Assembly: GCA_028554795.2 (NCBI GenBank)
Contig: CM068842.1
Location: 28,039,577-28,103,576, forward strand
Direction: 5' to 3'
From: Sinohyriopsis cumingii
Taxonomy: Eukaryota; Mollusca; Bivalvia; Unionida; Unionidae
Length of the DNA: 64,000 nucleotides
Shown here: positions 21,887 through 30,401 of the stretch, piece after piece
Position numbering within the stretch: the stretch's first letter is position 1
Layout of the letters: each line of letters starts with the position of its first letter
Position numbers and translations under genes: made by a program
The notes under the pieces: model-generated
The model's database searches: none
What the model was told of the DNA's origin: nothing
The model's input: the letters and a program-made list of their open reading frames with translations, nothing else

Positions 21887-22420
21887 AAAAGCCAAAGGGA
21901 CCCCAAAGAAGAAAAAGAGCAACGGTGTCAAGACCAGGTCAAGGACCCAGAATAAAGAAAAGCCCAGAGAAAAAGAAAAGTCCCCAGAAAAAGAAAAGCC
22001 CCAGTTTCTACCCCCAAGAGAGCCACTTCAGCCAGGATGCAACCGTTCATTCGCAAACCACGACCTGCAGCGACGGTGACCGCGTCTCCAGTAGTCTCAG
22101 GTTCTTCCACTTCTCCGTTGTTAGTGATGCCTGCCCAATCCAATTTGACACCCGTTCTTCCTCATTTGATGAAACAATGGAAATCCGCGTCTCAAAGAAC
22201 TTCTCCAGCGGCGACACCCTTCTCCTTTTTAGCTGCAGTAGCTGTTGCTTACAAAGTACCCTCCCCCAAAATCAAAGTCCAAGAGAGATCTGGCATGTTA
22301 CAGAGTTTACTGGATTTGTCCAGGCAAGAACTGTCCCAATTTAGTCAGTTGCGAACGACGTGTAATGCCTGTCAGTTGATACGATGTAAAGACAATCATT
22401 GGCGACGCATTCCAGTATAA
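21846..22420 (+). pseudogene. Lys-rich protein with SPKK-like repeats, unknown
   Basis: Frame 21846-22079 reads SPRKKVTPKKAKGTPKKKK and then EKPREKEKSPEKEKPQ: repeated S/T-P-x-K words of the sort that bind the minor groove in linker histone tails. A second open frame (22037-22420, 127 codons) follows with a Ser/Thr/Pro-rich start and a helical end (MLQSLLDLSRQELSQFSQL, CNACQLIRCK). Whether these are one protein with a frameshift or two cannot be decided. A DNA-condensing core protein is a possible role (inference). It lies between the ATPase and another small basic gene. Confidence 0.45.
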
Positions 22421-22430
22421 AAAAGACCTC

Positions 22431-22830
22431 ATGCAAAGAATGGGAATCAGTGTTTTTGTTCTCCGGAACAAACATTATGTCACCCTCAGAAGTCATCCCT
22501 TTTCTAACCCGGAAGGAAAGAAAAGGAAACGACTTCCTCCTCGTTTAATCAAACATGGGGATATGTTGTCCGTCCTGTCCAAAGCTGCTCCACCCATGCG
22601 AACACAACTCATTCAAACAGCTTCCAAAGACGCCATCGATACCGTGTGCTAATGTTGTTTGAACCTCTTGAAAGGTACGATACTTTTGTCTAAACACCAG
22701 AAAAATGCTTAGCCAAACATCGTCAGGTTCGTATTCAAAAGGTTAAAAACAAAAACCCATTCGTCAAAATAAAACAATGCTGAAAGGAGTATTGGGAACA
22801 ATGCTTGGAAGACTAATGGGAGCAAGATAA
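22431..22830 (+). pseudogene. Polinton small basic protein with Gly-rich hydrophobic C-terminus
   Basis: Frame 22431-22652 contains KKRKRLPPRLIKHGD and LSKAAPPMRTQLIQTASKD, followed by a TAA at 22650 and, in shifted frames, NLLKGTILLSKHQKN and a final MLKGVLGTMLGRLMGAR ending at TAA 22828-22830. A helical segment, an L-G-x-I-x-LS word, a basic stretch and a glycine-rich hydrophobic tail is the architecture of a short conserved Polinton protein found near the ATPase and integrase. Its role is not known to me; a virion core or membrane-active protein is plausible. Two frameshifts and one stop break it. Confidence 0.55.
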
Positions 22831-22896
22831 AAAGGACCTAGCAGATAAAAGGGACCTCTGGAGTCAAAAGATCTCAGAAGGGACCATTGAACTCGA

Positions 22897-23458
22897 ATGG
22901 AAGGACGAAAACGGTCTTTAGTGCCTTACAAACGATGGATGGAGTAATATCTTTGGCAAGAACAACGGACCCTGCATTTGCCTCCCAATCCTCATTTGAC
23001 CGAGATGTCCCAGTTACAACACGAATTGCAATCGTTAATGGATCACAGCGATTTGTCCGCAAAGGTACGGTCAACTGTTGCAACGACTGCAACTCTTTCA
23101 CCAGAAAGCTTGAGACGAAACAGCTCAGCCAACTTTGAAAGATTTTAAGACCCTGATGAAAAGTCCATCACCACTAACCCCAGTAACCAAAACAGAAAAA
23201 GGAGAAGTAGAAGAGATTCAAACTCCACTAGAGAAAGTACGCAAGATAACAACACCACCTTCATCTAGAACTGGATGGATTAAAAAGATGATGGTCACAC
23301 CTTTTTCATCAGAAGAGAAAAGGAAAAAAAATGAAGACAGAAGTGAAACAAGAACCGATTACCCCTGTTCAGACACTCTCCCCTTCCTCGACACCTATCG
23401 TTCGCCGGACACGCAAAGCATTACAAGCCAAGAAAATACCACACGAATTAAAAAGTAG
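22897..23458 (+). pseudogene. Polinton helical/charged protein upstream of integrase
   Basis: ATG 22897 opens MEGRKRSLVPYKRWME, then TAA (22945), then an open run with HLPPNPHLTEMSQLQHELQS and LMDHSDLSAKV to TAA 23146. From 23135 another frame is open to 23458 and is Lys/Glu/Thr-rich (TPVTKTEKGEVEEIQTPLEK). It resembles the short conserved helical gene that precedes the integrase in many Polintons, with a low-complexity C-terminal linker. Function unknown. No domain can be named beyond a predicted helix-turn-helix arrangement at residues 30-65. Confidence 0.5.
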
Positions 23459-24519
23459 CATCAGTGAACAGTGGGTGACTTATTAACAAAAATGGAAAAG
23501 GTGTAAGCCAGCATTTTCTACGATCCAGTTCATCATGCAGGTTACGGAAGAGTTCAGAAATCGTATCGTGCTGCCAAAACCCGACAGAAAAGTCTCCGTT
23601 TACCTCAAGTGCAACGATGGTTAGAAGAACAAGCTACGTACACTTTACAGAAACCCATTCGACGAAAAATTTTCAGAAGTCGCTCCCGAGTGGAGGACAT
23701 CGATCATCAATGGCAATCCGATTTAGCAGATGTCTCTCATTTGGCCGCCTACAATCGTGGCTACACATATTTGTTTTGTGTCATCGACGTCTTTTCCAAA
23801 TTTGCCTGGGTCGTGCCTTTCATTTCCAAATCGAGCACTGAATTCAAACTGGTGTTGAAACAAAGTGGTCGTCACCTTCTTTGATAGCAAACCGACAAAG
23901 GCACCGAATTCTGAACCAAGCAATCCAAAAAGAATTAAAGAAACGTGACATTCATTTTTTCACCACCGAGAATCCCGAAACGAAAGCCATCATCGTGGAA
24001 CGTTTTCAACGCACCTTAAAAGGACGCATATGGAAATATTTTAAGCATCAACACACTCTCAAGTACATCGACGTCTTACCCCACTTAGTTCAAGCGTACA
24101 ACGAATCTTACCATCGAAGCATCAGACGGGCCCCCGACAATGAAGTGGTCGTTTTTGAGTGCCTGTTTGGTGTTGTCAGCAGGAGATTTGGTGCTCATTG
24201 GCAAGAACAAACGCACTTTCGACAAAGGTTACTTACCCAACTGGACCAAAGAATTGTTTCATGTCACTGTACGAGAGCGTGGCCGTCATCCTGCCGTCAA
24301 TGAATTGGAAGACATGAACGGGAAGTGTCAAAAGGAACGTTTAACTTGCCTGACAAAAAAGAAGACGAAGTGTACGACATCGAAAGCATTCTCGAACGAA
24401 GAACCCGAAAAGAGGGAAAACGACGTGTCAGAGAAGTCAAAGTGCGTTGGAAAACATATCCTTTCAGTTTTGATTCTTAGATCGATGCTTTGCAAGTCAT
24501 CGGCTATAAAAAGAAGTGA
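23459..24519 (+). pseudogene. Polinton retroviral-type integrase with chromodomain, broken
   Basis: DDE-type integrase that inserts the element. The frame open from 23609 contains QVQRWLEEQATYTLQKPI then HQWQSDLADVSHL (first catalytic D) and YLFCVIDVFSKFAWVVPF. The second catalytic D lies in a TDKGTEF word at about 23893 in a shifted frame. The catalytic E lies in ERFQRTLKGRIWKYF in frame 23881-24303. FDKGYLPNWTKELFHV (about 24215) starts the C-terminal region. The chromodomain YDIESILERR...VRWKTYPFSFDS follows in another frame, broken by TAG 24478 at the usual aromatic site, and the gene ends with TGA 24517-24519. Frameshifts near 23875, 23915, 24135 and 24310 and a stop near 23485 disable it. 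Confidence 0.92.
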
Positions 24520-24524
24520 CCATC

Positions 24525-24932
24525 ATGCCCTTTCACACAGACGCAGCTACGTCGACCACTCCTTCACCTAGTTCTTCTCTGCAAGATTTACAAAAACAAC
24601 CTTTGTGGGTGTGGTGTGGAGAACGTGTGCCTAAAACGCAAATCGTCTTTTTCTGCCAAATCTTCGTGGTGTATTGTGTCATCGGGGCAGCCATCGCCAA
24701 TTTGAGTTTGCAACAAGGAGACAAACAATTGTGGACCATTTTACTTAGCAGATGCATCGCTTACCTTCTTCCCAATCCTTCCCTGAAATACTCCTCTAAC
24801 GGAAACAACGGGAGCCTTGCGCCGAACGTCAGTCACCACCCCAACAAACAAAGAAATCGCCACAGTAATCTTTTAGACACTCCTTTGACTTCTAGTGACC
24901 CATCGGACAGCAGCAGAACTCTCAAATTATGA
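24525..24932 (+). CDS. Polinton membrane protein, apparently intact
   Basis: A 135-codon frame with ATG 24525 and TGA 24930-24932. It starts five bases after the integrase stop, and its own stop overlaps the next ATG (ATGA). N-terminal Ser/Thr-rich 30 residues, then a basic-flanked hydrophobic segment IVFFCQIFVVYCVIGAAIAN (residues about 46-65) predicted to span a membrane, then LSLQQGDKQLWTILLSRCIA and YLLPNPSLK, and a polar Asn/Ser-rich tail. This is the conserved small transmembrane gene of Polintons, located between integrase and capsid genes; its role in the particle is not established. It is the only clear core gene here with no stop or frameshift. Chance survival of a short frame is possible. 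Confidence 0.75.
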   Translation: MPFHTDAATSTTPSPSSSLQDLQKQPLWVWCGERVPKTQIVFFCQIFVVYCVIGAAIANLSLQQGDKQLWTILLSRCIAYLLPNPSLKYSSNGNNGSLAPNVSHHPNKQRNRHSNLLDTPLTSSDPSDSSRTLKL

Positions 24933-25538
24933 ACAACAACAACCACTTTTACTTGACGTTGTTACACGGCCAAATTTTCGCTGGCCATCCAATTAGATCA
25001 CGACGCCCATTGTGAAGTGGTTTTGGTGGAAATCATTCACCCTACACAAGTCCTAAATGTCCTTCCAAATCAAAATTGGTTTATTGTTGAAGTTCATAAC
25101 GAGCAAGTGCAAAATATGAATGTAAATGATAGAACTAGAACATAGAACTCACAAACTCAAAGGTGGACCTATAAGTTGATAATTTCCCCAGGCTATGATT
25201 TTAGCGGTCAATATTTGGTGAGCACGATTGCTACCAGGTGTATGGCACTGTTTCTTAAAGCTATGGAAAGTGACAAAAAAAGCGTCACCATTGAGTACCA
25301 TAAAGTGGCTTTTCGCCTACTGTTGAAACTTTCGGAGGCTAAAGTGTTGTCCATTTTATTTTGTCCTGAATTGTTTGACATTTTGGGCGGGGACATTGTG
25401 ATGAGGATGGCAATGATCAAGAAAAAAGAATTACCAGTCATTTCCGACAACGATTCTTTTATCAAGTTATTTCGTTCCCTGGTAGAACTGAACCACGGAC
25501 TGAATTTGATCTTTGTGTACTCCGATATAGTGCTCTGA
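24929..25538 (+). pseudogene. Polinton penton-like minor capsid protein, broken
   Basis: ATG 24929 overlaps the stop of the membrane gene. It starts MNNNNHFYLTLLHGQIFAGH, then shifts frame near 24990 into IQLDHDAHCEVVLVEIIHPT and QVLNVLPNQNW: the beta strands of the single jelly-roll minor capsid protein (vertex, penton-equivalent) of Polintons. TAG at 25143 precedes SPGYDFSGQYLVSTI and the open frame to TGA 25536-25538, whose last 90 residues are helical/beta mixed with FVYSDIVL at the end, a usual C-terminal word in this family. Overall about 200 residues, a normal size. One frameshift and one nonsense codon. Confidence 0.75.
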
Positions 25539-25629
25539 AAGAGATCTGGGACAAAACGTTCCATTCACCTAGGGGAAAGTCAAGGTGAAACTCCATTTTC
25601 GAAAACGATTCTCTAACGGCTCATAAGTA

Positions 25630-26056
25630 ATGTAGTACCGAGGCGTCGCTCGACAGCGAGAATATGGTTTAGGAGATGTATTGAAATCGGCCTTTCGTTA
25701 AGTGACTCCTGTTTTGAAACCGATGTTGACACGAGGATTGTACGCCTTGAAAGATGCCTCATTGACGCAAGGCAAAGAATTTCTCCCAAATGTTATCATC
25801 GACAAACAAAACCACCAAAAAGCTTTCTTGAGAGCAGGAAACATGTCTTGCTTCAAACAGACAAAGACATTTTGGGCGGATGAGAAACTCCTATAAATTC
25901 CCAGGACGCCACGGAGTCAGGCATTCCTACTTCCCTGACACCACAGCAAGGCAGAAAGAGACGACGAAAACACCTCTTCAGAGGACTTCACACTCATAAG
26001 GCTAGAAAGACTAAGAAAAGAAAAACCGCCCGAGACTTAGACGTTTTTGATGATTA
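25630..26056 (+). pseudogene. Polinton basic minor virion protein (pX/pVI-like), broken
   Basis: ATG 25630 is followed at once by TAG 25633, then YRGVARQREYGLGDVLKSAF, TAA 25699, and VTPVLKPMLTRGLYALKDAS in the same frame to about 25890. After a frameshift the tail reads QQGRKRRRKHLFRGLHTHKA and KTKKRKTARDLDVFDD to TAA 26054-26056. An amphipathic N-terminal helix with a Gly-Leu-Gly-x-hydrophobic motif and a strongly basic C-terminus is the layout of the small core/membrane-lytic protein placed just before the major capsid gene in Polintons. AATAAA follows at 26078. The lesions are two stops before the frameshift. Confidence 0.65.
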
Positions 26057-26141
26057 ACAAATAGCACAGAGAAAAGAAATAAAGAAATTGATGCAATGAG
26101 AGTCTTGCGCCTGTTCCAAGTCGAAACTGTATCTGTTTACC

Positions 26142-27408
26142 ATGCCACCCACTATGATGACGATGCAAGAATCCCAACGGGTCGAATTTCATTCCGTCTC
26201 TTCTGTCAAGGACCCAGGATCAGCTCCCATCGAGTTTGAAATCAAAGGACAGCCCGATTATTATATCTATCTGAATAGCAGTTACTTGTATTTGAAAGTT
26301 AAGGTGGTCGAAAAAACGACGTACGGTCCCGATCTAAAGGATACGTAAATTGTAGCTGCCGTCAACAATTTCATGCATTTCTTGTTTAGTGGAGTGGATT
26401 TGTAGTTGAATAACAAACTGGTCTGTAGCAGCATGAATACTTACCCTTACCGAGCGTAACTGGAAAATCTCTTGACGTAAGGAAAAGAAGCCAAGAACAC
26501 CCATCTAGATGCTTGCGTGGTATGGAATCGTGACAAGCCAGGCTTTTTTTTTAAAACACCGAAGTGGATTCAAAGGAAGACCACAATAAATGATTTAGAG
26601 ACCGAAGAAACAAAATTGCACTAAGTCGAAATTTAGAACTGATGGATTGCTTGCATTTGGACATGTGGTTGCAAGAAAAGTATTTGCTAAATGGTGTCAA
26701 TGTCCGCCTGAGACTGAATCGTAGCAGTGCCGCTTTCAATTTGATAATTGATGTAGCCTATTACAAAGCCGTCATCCAAGAAGCCAGACTCTACGTGCAA
26801 CGAGTGGAAGTGTTACCTAAAGTGGGAAACGACATCAGTTACACTTTGAGCAAAACGACTGAAAAGTATCCGATACGACGCGTGGAAGTGTAAACTTTTA
26901 TCATTCCCGCTGGACATCAATTCATGATCGAAGATCGTCTTTTCCAAGGACAGTTACTGAAACGTTTGGTATGTTAAAAAATACAGCCTTCAACGGAGGC
27001 ATCGATGAAAATCCTTTCGAGTTTGAGCGTGTCCAAAATAGAAGTCAGTCGAGATGGCAAAACCTTGTATACAAGGCCTTTCGAACCTGACTTTAGTGAC
27101 GAGAAGAAGAATTACTTGAGATCGTACTTGCCCCTATACGAAGCCACCGGACAGTTGGGAACCAACACCAGTCACGGCATTACGTACGAGGATTATACAG
27201 GAGGCTGCGCTTTGTGGGCGTTTGATTTCACTCCAGACCAAGGAAGCGACGAGGGACATTTCCACCCTATAAAATCCTGCCAGATTCGTGTGGAACTTCA
27301 GTTTAGTTTAAACTACCCTTGAAGGTGACAGTGAGCGTCATCTTGTATGCCGAATTCGATAATACCATAGAAATCAACAGTTTGAGAGAAGTCATTCTAT
27401 ACTATTAG
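26142..27408 (+). pseudogene. Polinton major capsid protein (double jelly-roll), broken
   Basis: Forms the hexon-like capsomers of the particle. ATG 26142 gives MPPTMMTMQESQRVEFHSVS, then SAPIEFEIKGQPDYYIYLNS, VNNFMHFLFSGVD and NTYPYRA. In-frame stops at 26346 (TAA), 26403 (TAG), 26457 (TAA) and 26478 (TAA) occur before any frameshift. A frameshift near 26560 leads to LHLDMWLQEKYLLNGVNV and RLYVQRVEVLPKVG (TGA 26591, TAA 26891). Further shifts near 26970 and 27020 lead to RPFEPDFSDEK, GITYEDYTGGCALWAFDFTP and HFHPIKSCQIRVELQF, and one near 27318 leads to VILYAEFDNTIEI and the TAG at 27406. The motifs are in the expected order over about 420 codons, so the gene is full length but dead. Confidence 0.92.
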
Positions 27409-27413
27409 AAACT

Positions 27414-27876
27414 ATGGAAGACACTTATCCCTCTTTGAATAGTGGAGAATCTTTGAAAATGGAATGGGATGATACCGTTAAAGCAGAACCACAAAACAAA
27501 AGACGAAGAGGACATAGTGATGAAGTCCAGTTGGCCAGAACAAGAACATTTAGTCTCCTGTTCTGCTAAACACCTGGCAGAACAAATTACGGAATTGATC
27601 AAGAAATATTGATATGAATGCCAAAACGATCATCCCAGTAAAATTTAACACGATAAATGTTTGATGCTGAGTCAAGAAGAAAAATTGGACGCGTATCTGG
27701 ACGAAGCTTGGAGTCTCATCTCGGAAGAAGCCGTGTTGCATCAGTGGTATAAAGAATTGTGTGATCATTCCTGTCCTCCACTGATGGCTCTATAGATTTA
27801 TCACATCGAAGTTCTCTTGGCACAGAGTGCGGAGACGAAGCGAAGAAACGGTTACTTGTCAGAGATTTTCAAGTAA
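27414..27876 (+). pseudogene. Polinton conserved protein after the major capsid gene
   Basis: ATG 27414 (MEDTYPSLNSGESLKMEWDD) lies five bases after the capsid stop. A frameshift near 27500 leads into EDIVMKSSWPEQEHLVS and then CLMLSQEEKLDAYLDEAW, SLISEEAVLHQWYKELCDH, with stops at 27610 (TGA), 27646 (TAA) and 27793 (TAG) and an end at TAA 27874 or, if that is also a lesion, TGA 27913. It has the acidic N-terminus and the Cys/His-x-Cys-L-M-L..E.E word of a conserved Polinton gene located between capsid and protease. No enzymatic domain is known to me; a capsid cement or assembly factor is only a guess. Confidence 0.6.
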
Positions 27877-27959
27877 AAAGTTCGGATTGAATTGATGACT
27901 TATCATTACCTGTGAGAAAAGAAAAAACAATAAGAAAACAACAACAAAACAACACAAAA

Positions 27960-28418
27960 ATGGATACCTGGGAACTTTATTACCTTTTAAACCACACTTC
28001 GTATACTGCTTCTAGGAATCCTGTCGTGTGTGCTAAAGATGAACTGCCTTATCGCAAACCTCAAGACCATCAATCTTATGTCATCAACACGGACGACAGT
28101 CATCTTCCAGGAACCCACTGTGTAGTCGTCTACTTTCCCCGTGATGGTTGTGTGGAGTATTTTGATTAGTATGGAATGCCACCTTTGGAAGACAACATCA
28201 TCGACCTTATGATAAGAAATGCCCAGACCACACGATTCAATAATGTGAAATTATAAGGCACAGATTTCATGGTGTGTGGGCAATATTGTTTGTAGTTTCT
28301 TCATCAACGCAGTCTTGGATATTCTTTAGAACATTTATTGACTTACTTTGATCGTCACTCTTCTAGAAATGATGACAAAATAGATTGTAGGGATGTTTTC
28401 TATTACGTCCGCGCTTGA
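27960..28418 (+). pseudogene. Polinton adenain-like cysteine protease, three stops
   Basis: ULP1/adenain-fold protease that matures the virion proteins. The 152-codon frame from ATG 27960 has no frameshift at all. It reads MDTWELYYLLNHTSY, LPGTHCVVVYFPRDGCVEYF (catalytic His in GTH; the usual following W is C), YGMPP, and FMVCGQYC with the nucleophilic cysteine. Only three codons interrupt it: TAG 28167 (right after EYFD, the acidic site region), TAA 28254 and TAG 28293 (just after GQYCL). The last codons (RDVFYYVRA, TGA 28416-28418) overlap the promoter of gene B. It is shorter than adenovirus protease (about 200 residues) but within the Polinton range. Confidence 0.85.
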
Positions 28419-28430
28419 ACCATATAAAGC
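28392..28430 (+). promoter_or_regulatory. repeated core promoter, copy 1 (gene B)
   Basis: GATGTTTTCTATTACGTCCG, CGCTTGAACC and then ATATAAAGC. It is shared almost word for word with 29146-29184 and 30319-30355. TATAAA at 28423 is 52 bases before the ATG at 28475. It is embedded in the 3' end of the protease reading frame. Confidence 0.8.
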
Positions 28431-28474
28431 GAATCAATCTCCAGTCTGACCATCCATTGTTGACTCATCCTCCT

Positions 28475-28851
28475 ATGAAGATGCATTCTAATTTAGCTAC
28501 ATTAAACGAAGCATACGTGCATTTGCACCGTGTCAGGCAAAGCCTGATACCCAAACCTGAAGAGATAGAGAATGTTAGAACGCTGAAAGTGGCCGAAGAC
28601 CTGATAGGAGAGGTCATCAGAGAGGAAATCAAGAAAGAACAAGTAGAGTGGACGGAGAAGTACAGACTTCAGAAGCAGAGAGAACAGAGAACAGCAGCAA
28701 CAGCAGCAATAGCAGGAACCAGACAGAGGATTTGTGGACTGTCGTGAAGACACGAAAGAGTTCTACTTCTCTTTCCGAAGAAGCAGACCTTATCCTGTGG
28801 GAAAGCCTGTCCCAGACGGGGACGAAATCTTAGACATTAAAAGATTGCCAT
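28475..28851 (+). pseudogene. Polinton accessory gene B, histone-type 3' end
   Basis: ATG 28475 (or the next ATG at 28481, MHSNLATLNEAYVHLHRVRQ) begins an N-terminal amphipathic helix. A Glu/Lys coiled coil (VIREEIKKEQVEWTEKYRLQ) and a Gln/Ala/Thr-rich linker follow, and then, after a frameshift near 28720, FVDCREDTKEFYFSFRRSR and a PVGKPVPDGDEILDIKRLP end at TAA 28849-28851. It has no recognised domain. The design (short N-terminal helix, charged coiled coil, distinct tail) recurs in genes C and D, which share its promoter and 3' element; a small paralogous family is likely. Confidence 0.6.
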
Positions 28852-28872
28852 AACTCCCCGTCCACAACAAAC

Positions 28873-28910
28873 AGCCCTTCCAGGGCTACCCCAATACTCT
28901 AGAAAAGAGA
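28873..28910 (+). promoter_or_regulatory. histone-type 3' processing signal, copy 2
   Basis: AGCCCT-TCC-AGGGCT (28873-28887): a perfect six-pair stem with a three-base loop (one base less than the other copies). It is followed by ACCCC and by GAAAAGAGA (28902-28910) 14 bases after the stem. It lies 21 bases after the stop codon of gene B. Confidence 0.88.
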
Positions 28911-28948
28911 TACAAATTCAATGCCAACTGTATGTCAGTAAGTTAAAA

Positions 28949-29032
28949 AATAGAAGCGTGTCTATAAGCACTTCTTTTCTTTGTCTTAAGTCCAAAATAA
29001 ATAGAAGTGTGTCTATAAGCACTTCGTTTCTG
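28949..29032 (+). repeat. short direct duplication between genes B and C
   Basis: AATAGAAGCGTGTCTATAAG followed by CACTTCTTTTCT at 28949-28980 is repeated at about 29000-29030 with two changes. It lies between the gene B 3' signal and the gene C promoter; a possible regulatory or recombination repeat. Confidence 0.7.
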
Positions 29033-29145
29033 TGGCTTGTCAAAATATAGTATGTGTGCTTTTGTTTGTAGTTAGCGTTTGTAGGTCCACGCGTTCCAAA
29101 TTTGTTTTGGGTGATGATATTGGTATTGAAAGTTTTGGTATCATG

Positions 29146-29184
29146 GAATGTTTTCCTTTACGTCCGTGCTTGAGAAATATAAAG
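29146..29184 (+). promoter_or_regulatory. repeated core promoter, copy 2 (gene C)
   Basis: GAATGTTTTCCTTTACGTCC then GTGCTTGAGAA and ATATAAAG. TATAAA at 29178-29183 is 57 bases before the ATG at 29235. Confidence 0.8.
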
Positions 29185-29234
29185 GGAGCGCTCGTCAGTC
29201 TGGCTACCCATCGTAGATTCTTGAACTACGAAGT

Positions 29235-29719
29235 ATGAGTAACAGAATCACACATTTCTTAGAACTTCAGATGCACCTGGAGTATGCCAGGCGCCTCGTG
29301 GACAAACTGGCTACGGAGGTCATATAAGAAAGTGCGAGGACAGAAGAAGAGGAGGAGGAGATGAAAAAGAAGAAAGAAACGAAGAAAGAATCCTGCCTCA
29401 CCTCATCCTGAGACCTCTGTGTGAAGTCAAGCCTGAGGTGAGGACGCCTCCACCATTACAACCAGCACGACAAATAGCACCACAACCACAACAACGTCAG
29501 CTACAGCCAGCAGTATCAGTGCCAGAGATAAGGGGACGTCATCATCCCCGACTGCAAAATAGAAGACAGAGGGAAGTCTTCACTATCCCACAAAGCGAAG
29601 ACTGGGATGATGAGGCCACTCAACCCGCCTTTGCGCCCCTAAGAACAAATGTAAATTGGGAGCAGGACTGGAGTAGACGTTGCGTGTGTTGGGTCAGGCC
29701 TGGGAGATGTCAGCGTTAG
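29235..29719 (+). pseudogene. Polinton accessory gene C, histone-type 3' end
   Basis: ATG 29235 gives MSNRITHFLELQMHLEYARR and LVDKLATEVI, an amphipathic helix, interrupted by TAA 29325, then a Glu/Lys tract. In the frame open from 29438 there is a Pro/Gln-rich region (PPPLQPARQIAPQPQQRQLQ), a REVFTIPQSEDWDDEA segment and an aromatic/Cys-containing end (WSRRCVCWVRPGRCQR, TAG 29717-29719). About 160 residues with one frameshift (about 29390) and one stop. No known domain. It stands between the shared promoter and a histone-type stem-loop, like B and D. Confidence 0.55.
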
Positions 29720-29750
29720 CCAATGTGTATTTGAAGTTCCAAATAAAAAC

Positions 29751-29788
29751 AGCCCTTCTCAGGGCTAACCAAATCTCTAGAAAATAGA
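29751..29788 (+). promoter_or_regulatory. histone-type 3' processing signal, copy 3
   Basis: AGCCCT-TCTC-AGGGCT (29751-29766): perfect six-pair stem, four-base loop. AACCA follows, then GAAAATAGA (29780-29788) starting 13 bases after the stem. An AATAAA lies directly upstream (29742-29747). Confidence 0.88.
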
Positions 29789-29856
29789 CTATTCAAGTTG
29801 CCAATTTGAGTGAGTGTGGAGTAGTGTGAATAAAAACACTCACTCCTTTACAGATT

Positions 29857-29861
<5 letters not shown>

Positions 29862-29890
<29 letters not shown>
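29862..29890. repeat. (TG)n microsatellite
   Basis: About fourteen TG units in the spacer between genes C and D. Confidence 0.95.
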
Positions 29891-29893
<3 letters not shown>

Positions 29894-29954
29894 TATGAGC
29901 TCGCGTACGTTTGTGAGGTTAATAGAGTGTGTGTTTGTATGAGTGCGAGTGCGT

Positions 29955-30300
29955 TTGTTTGGATAGTAGATATTGTGATTTGTTCTCCTTCACGTGTGTG
30001 GATAGTAGATATTTGGGTTTTTGATAGTATATTTTGGGTTTGTAAGCGTCACGTATGTTTGTATGGATAGTAGATATTGTGTATTTTTCTCCTTCCCGTG
30101 TGTTAATTGTAGATATTGGGGTGTTTGATAGTATATTTTATATTTGTAAGCGTTCGCATATGTTTGTGTGGATAGTAGATATTGGGTTTTTTTGATAGTA
30201 TATTTTTGGGGGTTTGTATGGGTTCGCGTACGTTTGTAAGGATAGTATATTTGTGATTTGTTTTTTCTTCTTCGCCTGTGTGTATAGTAAGTAGGTCATA
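29955..30300. repeat. degenerate tandem repeat, unit about 110 bp, between genes C and D
   Basis: About three imperfect units, each with GGATAGTAGATATT, a TTCTCCTTCxCGTGTGT word, TTTGATAGTATATTTT and TTTGTAAGCG(T)TC words. GT-rich on the plus strand, with no open frame of coding character on either strand. It is the only long non-coding block inside the element apart from the termini. Confidence 0.8.
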
Positions 30301-30318
30301 TGTGAAGCGAGTGTAAGA

Positions 30319-30355
30319 GATGTTTTCCTTCACGTCCCTGCTTGGCAAATATAAC
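30319..30355 (+). promoter_or_regulatory. repeated core promoter, copy 3 (gene D)
   Basis: GATGTTTTCCTTCACGTCCC then TGCTTGGCAA and ATATAAC. The TATAAC at 30350-30355 is 52 bases before the ATG at 30402. Confidence 0.75.
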
Positions 30356-30401
30356 GTCAAGCCTCCGTCATTCGCGCCATTCTACGGAATAACCAAAGAA
30401 G

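Noticed and set aside
26142-28418. A variant genetic code (TAA/TAG as sense) as the accepted reading of the element
   Set aside because: There are also TGA lesions and many frameshifts, and several genes end naturally at TAA or TAG. Kept only as a testable observation.
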